In this document: positions 1-8,575 of the stretch, piece after piece
Position numbering within the stretch: position 1 is the first letter of the stretch
How the letters are laid out: each line of letters begins with the position of its first letter
DNA from: Akkermansiaceae bacterium
Lineage (GTDB): Bacteria > Verrucomicrobiota > Verrucomicrobiia > Verrucomicrobiales > Akkermansiaceae
Assembly: GCA_028293225.1 (NCBI GenBank)
Contig: JAQGPE010000220.1
Location: 1-9,980 of the forward strand
Reading direction: 5' to 3'
DNA: 9,980 bases
Notes under the pieces: generated by a model
The model's input: the letters and a program-made list of their open reading frames with translations, nothing else
Databases searched by the model: none
Told to the model about the DNA's origin: nothing
Program-made: the position numbers and the translations under genes

Positions 1-926
1 GTCTGCAGGACTCGGTCAGCTTCGGGAATCAATTGAGCGACTTCGCCGTGGGGCGGCTGCCAAATGGCAGCGGAGCATTTGCACTCACGGTGCCCAGCCG
101 CGGAGCTGCGAATGCCGCCGCGGGCACAGGGCCGGTATCGGCGGTCAAGGTCAACGAGTGGCTGGCGGATCCCACCAGCGGGTCCGACATGATCGAGCTC
201 TACAATACCTCGGCGCTGCCGGTGGCGCTCGGCGGCTATTTCCTGACGGATACGCTCAGCGATAAGACGAAGAGCGTCGTGCAAACTCTGACCTTTATCG
301 GTGGCAGCGGCTCATCACGCTGGCTGCCCTTGATTGCCGACAACAGCACTGCTCCGGGGCATGTGAATTTCGCGTTGTCGAAATCGGGCGAGGCCGTGGG
401 AATTTTCTCTCCTACCGGGGAGCAGATCGACGCTGTCGTTTTCGGTGCACAGACCCAGGGGGTGAGCCAGGGCAGCTATCCTGACGGCTCCGGATCGATC
501 GTCTTCATGCCGCCGAGCCTGGGGTTGGCGAATGTCTTCGATGCGACGGATTCGGATGGCGACGGGATGCCGGACGTCTGGGAGAAGGCGCATGGTCTGA
601 ACTCGATTTCGGCTCTCGACGCGGCCCTCGATGCGGATGGCGACGGCATGAGCAACCTGGCCGAATACCTGGCAGACACCGATCCCCAGTCCGCTGCCAG
701 CCGTTTCACCAGCAATGTCGTGAAGGATTCCGCCGGGATCAGTGTGCATTTCCTGGCCAGGGCGGGGCGCGGCTACCGGGTGGAGTATTCGCTCAATCTG
801 GCGGCAGGTTCATGGCAGAAACTGGTGGACGTGCCCGCGCAGGCCTTGCCCACCGAGATGTCGATCCCGGACCCTGCGGCCGGATCCAGCCCGCGCTTCT
901 ATCGTGTGATCACTCCCAATCCCTGA
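1..926 (+). CDS. Secreted lamin-tail-domain (LTD) protein, C-terminal part only
   Basis: The frame is open from the first base of the window, so this is the 3' end of a longer gene; 307 residues are visible and the TTG at 33 is not the true start. The first 36 or so residues are the tail of one LTD copy. A second complete LTD copy follows at about visible residues 47-175, starting at VKVNEWLADP and containing IELYN and GGYFLTD. Both copies end in the same pattern, DxVxFGxQ...GxxPxGSG...PSxGxAN. Next come two calcium-type repeats, DSDGDGMPDVWE and DADGDGMSNLAEY, at about residues 182-225, then a beta-rich C-terminal module (YRVEYSLNL...FYRVITP). LTD domains are immunoglobulin-like folds common on large exported proteins of Verrucomicrobiota, often with a CotH-kinase-like domain; whether one lies upstream cannot be seen. 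Probably exported and calcium-stabilised. The next gene starts 6 bases after the TGA. Confidence 0.85.
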   Translation, partial: LQDSVSFGNQLSDFAVGRLPNGSGAFALTVPSRGAANAAAGTGPVSAVKVNEWLADPTSGSDMIELYNTSALPVALGGYFLTDTLSDKTKSVVQTLTFIGGSGSSRWLPLIADNSTAPGHVNFALSKSGEAVGIFSPTGEQIDAVVFGAQTQGVSQGSYPDGSGSIVFMPPSLGLANVFDATDSDGDGMPDVWEKAHGLNSISALDAALDADGDGMSNLAEYLADTDPQSAASRFTSNVVKDSAGISVHFLARAGRGYRVEYSLNLAAGSWQKLVDVPAQALPTEMSIPDPAAGSSPRFYRVITPNP

Positions 927-932
927 CCGGTC

Positions 933-3191
933 GTGAAGAAAACTCTGTGGTTTTTAGGGTTGTTGCCCGGAGCGCTCTGCGGGGCGATCACGGTCAGCGG
1001 AGTAGCTGACAAGAGCTACTATACAGGTAGTGCCACTTTCACGATCGCAGCCGATGCCGGGTTTGCCTTCATTGCGAATCTCGACGGTGCGCCGGTTGCG
1101 GTGGGGTCGGCGGTGACTTCGCAGTTGGCGGGCTTTCATGATCTGGAGATCACTAAAACTCCGGCAGGAGGCGGCACCTCTGAGACGCTGTCCCTGCGGT
1201 TCATCATCCAGGCTCCAGGACGCGGCGGCGCCGAGGCGGGCCTGCCGGCCTGGACGCCTCATGCCGCGGTGGCGGACCCGCCTTCGTCCTTCACGGGATC
1301 CACACTGAATCTCATCGCTCCCTCGCACTGGCCAAAGGATTCGGTTCTGCCCGTGGTGGCGAGATTGACCGGTGGGGATGGGGAGGGGCTGCGTCTCAAT
1401 GGCAAGGTGGTGCTGAGTGGCGTGTCCGAGCGCAGTTTCCCCTTGAGGCGAGGTTGGGGATCGCGGCTTTTGCCTGCGGTGTCGGCAGGTGGAACCATTG
1501 ATCTGGCTGCAAATGTTCAAGGTCTGGCGGTGAGTCGCCCGGTGGTGATCGAGGACAGCCCATCATGGACGGATGCCGGCGGAGTGCTCTCGACCAATAC
1601 CATGTGGCCGGTGAATTCGAGGATTCATCTGACTGGCGACCTGACGATTGCCGCTGGAAATACCCTGGAGATTGGAGCGGGGAGTATCGTCCAGATTGAT
1701 CCCGGTGTCGAGATCATCGCCGATGGGACGCTGCAGGTGGATGGCAATTTGAGCGATCCGGTGGTATTCATGCCGCGGTCCGGCGGTCAGGTCTGGGGCG
1801 GCATTGAGCTGAATGTCGCGACCTCGCGCGTCAATGCCAGCGGCGCTTTCTTTACCGGTGCCGGGGGGGATGCCTCCTGGTTCGGCACTCACCCCGGCTA
1901 CGCCTCGCATCGTGGTGAGCAGGCTCTGTTTCTGATCGGTGCGGCCGGTGCCGAGCTTCATACCGATCAGGTGTGGATCTTCGACCTCGCCGGACAGGTA
2001 ATGAACAGCCGTGCCGGAGCGGTGATCGATCTCAAGCGCACGCTCATTCAGCGCTGCGTGACCGGCGGTGAGCTGAGCGGCAGCACCGTGACGATCGATC
2101 GCTCGGCCCTGATCGAGATCCCTTCGGACACGCCGGAATACATCGATGGCGACAATGACGCCCTCTATGTGACCAACGGGATACAGACGATCCGGAACAC
2201 CGTGATCGGCTGGACCAAGGACGATGGCATCGACTCCGGTGACAACGGCGGCGCCGGTACGGTGACGACGCTGGAGAACAACTGGTATGAGTCCATTTTC
2301 CACGAAGGGCAGGCGCTTTCCGGGGTCCGGAATGTCGCCTTCAATGGCTGCGTCTTCATCGACTGTGGCCAGGGAATCGAGGATGGCTATGGCTCGCCGG
2401 TGGCGATTGCGGATGGCTGCCTGTTCAGCGGCAATCTCGTCGGCGCCCGGTTCGGCGACAATTACAACTGGGGCTACGGCGGCTCGCTGGAGGTGAAGAA
2501 TTCCCACTTCGCCGGAAACTTCTACCACGACGTATGGGGTTACGATTGGTCGAGCTGGACCTACAATGTGGCGCCGGTTTTCAATGTTCATGACAACCAG
2601 CTCAGCATCCCCGACGCGGTCCATCATCCGCTGAATACGACGCCGGTGGATGGCTCGCTGCTGGCCCCGCTGATGCCGAAGCCGGGAGCCGACGTGGGGA
2701 TCGCGGTGCTTCCCGTGGCGGGAGCGGCGACACCCGGCAGCTATCCCGGCACATTCACCCTGCGGCTCAGCGGTTTCAGTTCCCGGCAGGCCGGCGCGAC
2801 GTGGACGTTACTGGGATCGAACTCCCAAGATTCTCCGTTGTCGCCGTTGGCTACTGGCAGCGTGGTCTTTTCCCCTGGAGAAACTCTGAAAGAGATCGCC
2901 GCTCCATTGGCCGACCCCGGCAGCTACGCGAAGCTGGCGGTGAGTCTCAGCGCCCCTGAAGCAGCGGTCGTAACAGCCGGAGATCTGTGGTTCCTCAATG
3001 CTCCTGCCGTCCCTTTCACCCTGATTCAGGAAAGGGCCGCTGACCGCCATGTCCTGCGCTGGCAGGGTAGCGGGGCGGTGCTTGAGCGAAGCGACGACCT
3101 TCTCAACTGGAAAGCCCTGCCGGAGGCCGCCAGCCCGGCGGAAATCGAGCCCGCCATTGGAGTTGGCCCGTTTTTCCGGCTGCGGTATTGA
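933..3191 (+). CDS. Secreted right-handed parallel beta-helix protein
   Basis: Predicted exported protein of 752 residues. The GTG start is chosen because it is the first start codon after the upstream stop and opens directly into a signal peptide (MKKTLWFLGLLPGALCG, cleavage near residue 17-19). Residues 20-215 are beta-rich and not recognised. About residues 225-560 form a parallel beta-helix: short hydrophobic strands broken by G/N/D turns, opening with LTGDLTIAAGNTLEIGAG and including the acidic segments YIDGDNDALYV (403-413) and KDDGIDSGDNGG (429-440), plus an aromatic run near 510-545 (NYNWGYGG, WGYDWSSWTYN). About 585-690 resembles a Calx-beta-like domain (GSVVFSPGETLKEI). The end (708-752, LRWQGSGAVLERSDDLLNW...FFRLRY) matches in style the C-terminus of the gene before it. 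Beta-helix proteins are often polysaccharide lyases, hydrolases or adhesins, but I see no decisive catalytic motif. Probably cotranscribed with the LTD gene. No Shine-Dalgarno is visible, so translational coupling is likely. Confidence 0.85.
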   Translation: MKKTLWFLGLLPGALCGAITVSGVADKSYYTGSATFTIAADAGFAFIANLDGAPVAVGSAVTSQLAGFHDLEITKTPAGGGTSETLSLRFIIQAPGRGGAEAGLPAWTPHAAVADPPSSFTGSTLNLIAPSHWPKDSVLPVVARLTGGDGEGLRLNGKVVLSGVSERSFPLRRGWGSRLLPAVSAGGTIDLAANVQGLAVSRPVVIEDSPSWTDAGGVLSTNTMWPVNSRIHLTGDLTIAAGNTLEIGAGSIVQIDPGVEIIADGTLQVDGNLSDPVVFMPRSGGQVWGGIELNVATSRVNASGAFFTGAGGDASWFGTHPGYASHRGEQALFLIGAAGAELHTDQVWIFDLAGQVMNSRAGAVIDLKRTLIQRCVTGGELSGSTVTIDRSALIEIPSDTPEYIDGDNDALYVTNGIQTIRNTVIGWTKDDGIDSGDNGGAGTVTTLENNWYESIFHEGQALSGVRNVAFNGCVFIDCGQGIEDGYGSPVAIADGCLFSGNLVGARFGDNYNWGYGGSLEVKNSHFAGNFYHDVWGYDWSSWTYNVAPVFNVHDNQLSIPDAVHHPLNTTPVDGSLLAPLMPKPGADVGIAVLPVAGAATPGSYPGTFTLRLSGFSSRQAGATWTLLGSNSQDSPLSPLATGSVVFSPGETLKEIAAPLADPGSYAKLAVSLSAPEAAVVTAGDLWFLNAPAVPFTLIQERAADRHVLRWQGSGAVLERSDDLLNWKALPEAASPAEIEPAIGVGPFFRLRY

Positions 3192-3201
3192 AAGCGAATT
3201 A

Positions 3202-4734
3202 CTAGGCAAGTAGTTCCTTGACCACGCGGGCGGCTTCGACGCCGGTCAGTTTCTGGTCGAGGCCCTGGAACTTGAAGGTGAGCCGCTCGTGGTCCACGCC
3301 GAGCATGTGGAGGATCGTGGCATTGAGGTCGCGCACGTGCACCGGGTCCTTGACGATGTTGTAGGAGAAATCGTCGGTCTCGCCGTAGGTCAGGCCCGGT
3401 TTCACGCCGCCGCCGGCCATCCACATGGAGAAGCAGCGCGGATGGTGATCGCGGCCGTAGTTCTCCTTGGTCAGTCCGCCCTGGGAGTAAACCGTGCGGC
3501 CGAATTCGCCACCCCAGACGACCAGGGTGTCATCCAGCAGGCCGCGTTGCTTGAGGTCGGCGATCAGGGCGCCGGTCGGGCGGTCCACGTCTTCGCAGAG
3601 AATCTTCATGCTGTTCGGCAGTTCGGTGTGCACGTCCCAGCCGCGGTGGAAGATCTGGGTGAAGCGCACGCCGCGCTCGGCGAGGCGGCGGGCCATCAGG
3701 CAGTTGTAGGCGTAGGTGCCGGGCTCCTTTGCCTTTTCCCCATACATGTCCCAGATCGACTGAGGTTCGTTGGAGAGGTCGGTCAGTTCCGGGACGGAGG
3801 TCTGCATCCGCGAGGCCATTTCGTACTGGGCGATGCGGGCATTGGTCTCCGGGTCGCCGATGCGTTCCTCAAGCTTGCGGTTCATTTCCGCAACGCCATC
3901 GATCATCGCGCGGCGGATTGCGGGCGGCACGCCTTTCGGATTGGAAAGGTGGATCACGGGATCGCCGCCGGAGCGCAGAGCCACGCCGGCGTGTTCGGGC
4001 GATAGAAAGCCGGCCGACCAGAGGCGGGAGGACAGCGCCTGAATGTTTTTGTAGATCGGCAGCTTCGAGGTCATCACCACGAAGGTCGGCAGATCATCGT
4101 TCATCGAGCCGAGTCCGTAGGAGACCCAGGAACCGATGGAGGGTTTGCCCTGCACCATGTTGCCGGAGTTCATCAGCAGGATCGCCGGCTCATGATTGAT
4201 CGCGTCCGTGTGAAGTGAACGGATCACCGCGAACTCATCGGCCATCTTGGCGGTGTAGGGCAGCAGGTCGCTGACCCAGTGCCCGGCCTGGCCATATTGC
4301 TTGAAAGGGAAGATCGACGGCGCGACCGGGAAGCGCGTCTGGGAGGCCGTCATGCCCGTGAGCAACTGGCCGCCGCGCACCGACTCCGGCAGATCCTGGT
4401 CGTAGCGCTCGATCAGGTTCGGCTTGTAGTCCCAGGTTTCGAGCTGCGAAGGTGCGCCAGCCATGAAAAGGTAGATGGCCCGCTTGGCCGTGGGGGCGAA
4501 GTGCGGCAGAAGCAGGGCCTGGGCTTCCGCGCTTTCCGCGGCGTCCGCACCATTGCGGGCGAACAGGCTGGCGATGCTGGCCCACGCCAGGCCTTTGCCG
4601 GCGCGGCTTAGAAACTGGCGGCGCGAGGCGAGGGCGAACCACTCGGCCTTCATCGCGGCCGGGATCGGCAGATCCATGACCGATGGGCCTTCACCCCCGT
4701 GGTCGGAGCAGAGTTGCAGGGATCTCGGATTCAT
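3202..4734 (-). CDS. DUF1501 protein, Tat-exported, alkaline-phosphatase superfamily
   Basis: A 510-residue DUF1501 protein, distantly related to sulfatases and alkaline phosphatases; its reaction is not established. Residues 37-42 (SRRQFL) and the hydrophobic stretch after them form a twin-arginine export signal, so the protein probably folds in the cytoplasm and acts in the periplasm. Family motifs in order: [16 protein letters not shown] (90-105), [19 protein letters not shown] (174-192), [10 protein letters not shown] (364-373), [10 protein letters not shown] (405-414), GRDHHP (427-432) and [15 protein letters not shown] (469-483). The Asp/His residues in these motifs are candidate metal ligands, by analogy only. 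The ATG overlaps the TGA of the upstream PSCyt gene by 4 bases (4731-4734), which implies translational coupling and favours this start. Met20 is an alternative start that would shorten the region before the Tat motif. The stop lies 10 bases from the end of the convergent beta-helix gene. Confidence 0.93.
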   Translation of the reverse strand: MNPRSLQLCSDHGGEGPSVMDLPIPAAMKAEWFALASRRQFLSRAGKGLAWASIASLFARNGADAAESAEAQALLLPHFAPTAKRAIYLFMAGAPSQLETWDYKPNLIERYDQDLPESVRGGQLLTGMTASQTRFPVAPSIFPFKQYGQAGHWVSDLLPYTAKMADEFAVIRSLHTDAINHEPAILLMNSGNMVQGKPSIGSWVSYGLGSMNDDLPTFVVMTSKLPIYKNIQALSSRLWSAGFLSPEHAGVALRSGGDPVIHLSNPKGVPPAIRRAMIDGVAEMNRKLEERIGDPETNARIAQYEMASRMQTSVPELTDLSNEPQSIWDMYGEKAKEPGTYAYNCLMARRLAERGVRFTQIFHRGWDVHTELPNSMKILCEDVDRPTGALIADLKQRGLLDDTLVVWGGEFGRTVYSQGGLTKENYGRDHHPRCFSMWMAGGGVKPGLTYGETDDFSYNIVKDPVHVRDLNATILHMLGVDHERLTFKFQGLDQKLTGVEAARVVKELLA

Positions 4735-7700
4735 TTGGTCAGGGCTTCGTCGAAGTTGAGGAACTGGTTGGCCATCATGGCCCAGGTGGCGGTCTCGACC
4801 GGGTCGAGCTCGGCATTGGCAGGGGCGGCACCGGTGGTCAGTACCTCCTTGGCGTCCTGCGGGTTGGCCTGATAGTAGTCCGAATAGGTCTTCAGATTGG
4901 TGGTCAGGCTGGCGATCTCTTTGTCCGTGAGTGGTCGCGAAATCAGGGTCTCGGCGAGGAAGGCCAGGCGGTCGGCAATGGTGGGGCTGTGCTGGATCAC
5001 GCGCTCGGCCAGCTTGCGCGCGGCTTCCATGAACTGCGGGTCATTCATGCTGACCAGCGCCTGCAGCGGGGTATTCGTGCGGGTGCGGCGGATGCAGACG
5101 GTCTCGCGGGCCTGAGCGTCGAAGGTTTCCATCGACGGCGGTGGAGCGAAGCGCTTCCAGAAGGTATACATGGAGCGGCGGTAGAGCGCCTCACCGGCGT
5201 CCTGCTTGTAGTGCAAGGTGTTCGACTCGGGCATCGACACCGCTTCCCAGATGCCGTCCGGCTGGTAGGGCTTCACCGGCGGACCGCCGACTTTCATGGC
5301 CAGGAGACCGGAGGCCTGCAGAGCGGTGTCGCGCAGCACCTCCGCATCCATGCGGAAGCGCGGGCCGCGGGAAAGCAGGCGGTTGGATGGATCCCCGGCC
5401 AACGCTTTCTCCGTCACGCGGTTGCTTTCGCGGTAAGTATACGAAGAAAGTAGTAGCTCGTAGATGTGCTTCAGGTTCCAACCGGACTCGCGGAACTCGA
5501 CGGCGAGCCAGTCGAGCAGTTCCTGGTTCGACGGTCGCGAACCCATGACGCCGAAGTCGTCCGAGGTTTCCACCAGGCCGGTGCCGAAGATTTCCTGCCA
5601 GGCGCGATTCACAGTGACGCGGGCGAAGAGGGGATTCTCCGGCTTGAACAGCCACTCCGCCAGCTCCAGGCGGTTGGTAGCCATGGTCGGATTCGGCAGG
5701 AAACCGGGGGTGGCCGGGGTGACGAGTTCCTTGCGTGCGGAGTAGACGCCGCGGTTCAGCACCCAGGCGGTGGCGGGGGCGGGCTTCTCGCGGGCGATCA
5801 GGGTCGGCGTGCCGTCCTTGCCGAGTTCGGCGATCTGCTGGTCGGCGGCGGCCATTTCTTCCAGCTGTTTCGAAGCGATCGGGTCGGCCTTTGGCAGGAA
5901 GAAGCGGTCGAGGATGACGAAGCGTTCGCGGTCCGTCCACTTGGCGGGGTCTGCTTTGGTGGCGATGATTTCGGCACCGGGATCTTCGTAAGGCAGGCGG
6001 CCGAACTCGATCGCATCGAGAGCGCGATGATAGACGCGGACGTCCTGGAAGGCGGTTTCGCCCATGCGGTCGCTTTCGAAGCGCTCGCCCAGGTTGAGCG
6101 GCAGATCATTGCGGATCGTCTGGCCGGGTTGCAGCGAATTGTGGGTGATGTTGACGGGCCGCGATTCGCCGTTGATGTAAAGCTTCACTCCCTCAGCCTT
6201 GCCGGAGCCGTCGTAGCTGAAGCCGACATGGGTCCATTCGCCGCGGGGCAGGCCGGCCGTGTCGACGCGGATGGCGTTGTCCGGCCACTTGTTGATGATG
6301 TGGACCACCAGCTTGTCGCCATCGGCGTAGAGCTCCCAGCCGCGATGGTCGTTTTTGCTCTGGTCGCCCATGCGGGAAATCAGCGCGCCATTGCCGGTGG
6401 TGATGTTGGCGACCTTGACGCGCAGGTTGACCCAGGTGGAGGCGGAGAAGCCCTCGTTGGACTCAAAATCACCCTGGTCCGCCATCGGCAGATTGGTGGT
6501 GATGTCCATGCGCATGGTCGGCCAGAACCAGACCTGCTCCCCCCAGACGGGCGGGGTGGTATTGGTCTTGTAGCTGGCAGTCTTCGCACCCGGCGCGGAG
6601 TTCTTCACGACGTCGCCCTTGCCCTCGTCGAGGCGCAGGCGCAGATCGAGATTCTTTGGCGAGACGGCCATCAGGTTGTGGCCCTGGTTGCGCCATTGGC
6701 GGAAGTGATCCGCAGCCTCGCTACGGCGCTGATCGTAGAGTGTGGCGGCCTCCGAACGGCGGGCGATGGCGGCGTCGAAATCCTTCTGCTTTTCGGGCGG
6801 GGGCAGCCGCAGGACCGGCGGGCTTTCCGAGCTGTTTTCGTCCCAGGCCTTTTCCGCGGTATTGCCGAAGAAGGCGCCGAGTGAATAAAAATCGCGCTGG
6901 GCGGTCGGGTCGAACTTGTGGTCGTGACAGGCGGCGCAGCCGACGGTGAGGCCCAGGAAGGCGGCGCCGAAGGCTTCGGCCCGGTCGCGGGTGTTGTTGA
7001 CCAGGACCTCTTCCGGGATCGCTCCGCCTTCGTTGGTGGAGACATTGCAGCGGATGTAGCCGGTGGCGATCCAGCTGTCGGCCGTCGCGGCGGGAATCAG
7101 GTCACCGGCGATCTGTTCGCGGACAAACTGGTTGAAGGGCTTGTTGGCGGCGAAGGAGCGGATGACGTAGTCGCGATAGGGCCAGACGGACGAGACGTTG
7201 TCGAAATGGAGGCCGTGGGTGTCGGCGTAGCGCGAGTAGTCCAGCCAGTAGCGGGTACGATGCTCGGCGTAGGCAGACGAAGCGAAGAGCTTTTTCAGGT
7301 AGTCCCGATAGGCCTGTTCGGAAGGATCCTTCACGAAAGCCTCCACGTCGGCGGCGTCCGGCAGCAGGCCGGTCAGGTCGAGCGTGGCGCGGCGGATCAG
7401 CGTGCGCGGGTCTTCCGGTGGCGGCACCTCGAGCCCTGTCGCGGCGAGCTTGGCTTGAATGAAGGCATCGACCGGATTGCTGACCTTTTCGGGATGGGCG
7501 ACGCTTGGGATCGCCGGACGGACCGGTGGAATGAACGACCAGTGCTCTTCGTAGACCGCGCCTTGGGCGACCCAGGTCTCGATGGTCTTGATCTGCTCCT
7601 GCGTCAGCTGTCGGTGCGAATTCAGCGGCGGCATCACCTCATCGGGATTCTTCGACTTGAGCAGTTGCACCAGCAGCGACGCTCCAGCGTCACCCTTGAT

Positions 7701-7943
7701 CATGACCGGCTTGCCGTTCTCGCGTTTGTCGAAGGCGTACTTTTCGCGATCGAGCCGCAGCGGCAGCTTCTTCGGCTCGCGGGTGCCGGAGTCCGGACCG
7801 TGGCAGTGATAGCAGTTCTCCGAGAGAATCGGCTGGATCGACTTGTTGAAGGAGATCGTTTCGCTTGCGGGTACGGACGCACCCGAGGCCGCCGACAAGG
7901 CGCTGAGGCATAAAAAGGGGAGTGCGGTTCTCGGTACGTCCAT
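4731..7943 (-). CDS. Exported PSCyt1-DUF1549-LamG-DUF1553 (PSD1) cytochrome-type protein
   Basis: 1070 residues with an N-terminal signal peptide (about 1-22). Domains in order: a planctomycete-type cytochrome c domain (PSCyt1, about 30-130) with haem motif C44-Y-H-C47-H48 and a candidate distal Met104 in EVMPP; DUF1549 (PSCyt2, about 153-360) with a second CxxCH at C336-A-A-C339-H340 followed by DHKFDP; a LamG/concanavalin-like insert (about 430-650: [52 protein letters not shown]); and DUF1553 (PSD1, about 745-1065: [42 protein letters not shown]). These multidomain proteins are strongly expanded in Planctomycetota and Verrucomicrobiota and nearly always paired with DUF1501, as here. Role unknown; inferred to be a periplasmic haem protein with a glycan- or polymer-binding LamG domain. 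First gene of a coupled pair, with a 111-base gap upstream. No clear Shine-Dalgarno. Confidence 0.94.
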   Translation of the reverse strand: MDVPRTALPFLCLSALSAASGASVPASETISFNKSIQPILSENCYHCHGPDSGTREPKKLPLRLDREKYAFDKRENGKPVMIKGDAGASLLVQLLKSKNPDEVMPPLNSHRQLTQEQIKTIETWVAQGAVYEEHWSFIPPVRPAIPSVAHPEKVSNPVDAFIQAKLAATGLEVPPPEDPRTLIRRATLDLTGLLPDAADVEAFVKDPSEQAYRDYLKKLFASSAYAEHRTRYWLDYSRYADTHGLHFDNVSSVWPYRDYVIRSFAANKPFNQFVREQIAGDLIPAATADSWIATGYIRCNVSTNEGGAIPEEVLVNNTRDRAEAFGAAFLGLTVGCAACHDHKFDPTAQRDFYSLGAFFGNTAEKAWDENSSESPPVLRLPPPEKQKDFDAAIARRSEAATLYDQRRSEAADHFRQWRNQGHNLMAVSPKNLDLRLRLDEGKGDVVKNSAPGAKTASYKTNTTPPVWGEQVWFWPTMRMDITTNLPMADQGDFESNEGFSASTWVNLRVKVANITTGNGALISRMGDQSKNDHRGWELYADGDKLVVHIINKWPDNAIRVDTAGLPRGEWTHVGFSYDGSGKAEGVKLYINGESRPVNITHNSLQPGQTIRNDLPLNLGERFESDRMGETAFQDVRVYHRALDAIEFGRLPYEDPGAEIIATKADPAKWTDRERFVILDRFFLPKADPIASKQLEEMAAADQQIAELGKDGTPTLIAREKPAPATAWVLNRGVYSARKELVTPATPGFLPNPTMATNRLELAEWLFKPENPLFARVTVNRAWQEIFGTGLVETSDDFGVMGSRPSNQELLDWLAVEFRESGWNLKHIYELLLSSYTYRESNRVTEKALAGDPSNRLLSRGPRFRMDAEVLRDTALQASGLLAMKVGGPPVKPYQPDGIWEAVSMPESNTLHYKQDAGEALYRRSMYTFWKRFAPPPSMETFDAQARETVCIRRTRTNTPLQALVSMNDPQFMEAARKLAERVIQHSPTIADRLAFLAETLISRPLTDKEIASLTTNLKTYSDYYQANPQDAKEVLTTGAAPANAELDPVETATWAMMANQFLNFDEALTK

Positions 7944-7969
7944 GTGCAGTGGTGTGGCCCTTAAAACAC

Positions 7970-7975
7970 GTTATA
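7970..7975 (-). promoter_or_regulatory. Weak candidate -10 element for the PSCyt-DUF1501 operon
   Basis: Read on the minus strand the hexamer is TATAAC, 26 bases before the ATG at 7943, in the 111-base gap after the preceding gene. This would give a leader of about 20 bases. No convincing -35 lies 15-18 bases upstream (best TTTCGG or CCTTTC), so the operon may need an activator or an alternative sigma factor, or this may be a chance match. Confidence 0.25.
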
Positions 7976-8021
7976 GGAATCGATCTTTCACCGAAAGGGG
8001 AATTAGACGCGAGCCTTGGAT

Positions 8022-8050
8022 GGATTTGGCGCTGAACCGGGGTCAAATCC
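8022..8050. repeat. Inverted repeat in the gap before the PSCyt operon
   Basis: A perfect 7-base inverted repeat, GGATTTG at 8022-8028 and CAAATCC at 8044-8050, encloses a 15-base loop. It starts 4 bases beyond the stop codon of the small helical-protein gene and lies upstream of the candidate operon promoter. There is no T-run on either side, so it is not a classical intrinsic terminator; it could be an RNA 3'-end hairpin or an operator. Confidence 0.4.
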
Positions 8051-8054
8051 GGGC

Positions 8055-8474
8055 CTAGATTTGCCTGAACTCTGCGGGCAGTTTTGCGAACTGCCGGTTG
8101 AAGTCGGCATGGGCGACGGCGACGTGCGGATCACGATGCAGGCTTTCAAAATACAGCTTTGCAAAGCCTTCCCCGTGCTCATCTGGCGTAAGAAGGGCCC
8201 GTGTTTCGGCGATCAGCGCCTTCGCTGATTCCTGGGTGACCGGCTGTTTCTTGTCGGCCAGCGCCCCGTCGATCTTTCCGACCAGTGCGGTGAAAGGAAG
8301 CAGCCACGCGAACCATTTGTCGGTGGTCAGAAGGTGCAGAAAGGCGGTCGGAGAAGCGATCTGGCCAAAGGTTCTTTCGTAGACGCCCCGCTCGGAGGCG
8401 ATGAGTTCACGATGCAGTGAAAGCAGTTCGGTGCGCAGGGCCAGCAGCGGTTCACGGGGAGATGGCGTGGTCAT
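8055..8474 (-). CDS. Small helical cytoplasmic protein of unknown function
   Basis: 139 residues with no signal peptide or membrane segment; I do not recognise a named family. The sequence reads as amphipathic helices: residues 7-35 (LLALRTELLSLHRELIASER), 43-70 with a striking aromatic core (TTDKWFAWLLPFTALVGKID), 80-95, and 104-136 ending FNRQFAKLPAEFRQI. Glycine and proline occur mainly at the junctions, which fits a small helical bundle. The ATG at 8474 is the only plausible start near the upstream end and keeps the whole first helix. No clear Shine-Dalgarno precedes it. The gene lies 101 bases downstream of tRNA-Phe and 111 bases upstream of the PSCyt gene, all on the minus strand, so transcription could run through from the tRNA side. 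Coding is supported by typical composition and the long open frame, not by a family match. Confidence 0.75.
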   Translation of the reverse strand: MTTPSPREPLLALRTELLSLHRELIASERGVYERTFGQIASPTAFLHLLTTDKWFAWLLPFTALVGKIDGALADKKQPVTQESAKALIAETRALLTPDEHGEGFAKLYFESLHRDPHVAVAHADFNRQFAKLPAEFRQI

Positions 8475-8575
8475 GAAACCATGAACCTAGCGGTCAAAAT
8501 GAATGCCACAACCTCCACGAGCGGTTCAGAAAGAGAACCTGCATTTCAGCCGGAAACGACTGGGGTGGAAGAAGG

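Noticed and set aside
933..986. Lipobox at Cys16 of the beta-helix protein
   Set aside because: The residues before the Cys are G-A-L, and Leu at -1 does not fit the lipobox; Sec signal peptidase I cleavage is more likely.
1563..2627. Minus-strand open frame (354 codons) opposite the beta-helix gene
   Set aside because: Composition (HR/GV/DI-rich) is that of an antisense shadow; the sense strand has a signal peptide and a coherent repeat fold.
5466..6884. Long plus-strand open frame (472 codons) opposite the PSCyt gene
   Set aside because: It lies wholly antisense to a protein with clear family motifs; its product is low-complexity G/V/D/R-rich with no domain, as expected for a shadow frame in G+C-rich DNA.
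6918..7913. Plus-strand open frame (331 codons) opposite the N-terminal half of the PSCyt gene
   Set aside because: A mirror of the real gene's codon bias; no recognisable motif and no promoter or ribosome site of its own.
8523..8539. GGTTC/GAACC hairpin downstream of tRNA-Phe as a terminator
   Set aside because: Only 5 paired bases with a 7-base loop and no T-run afterwards.
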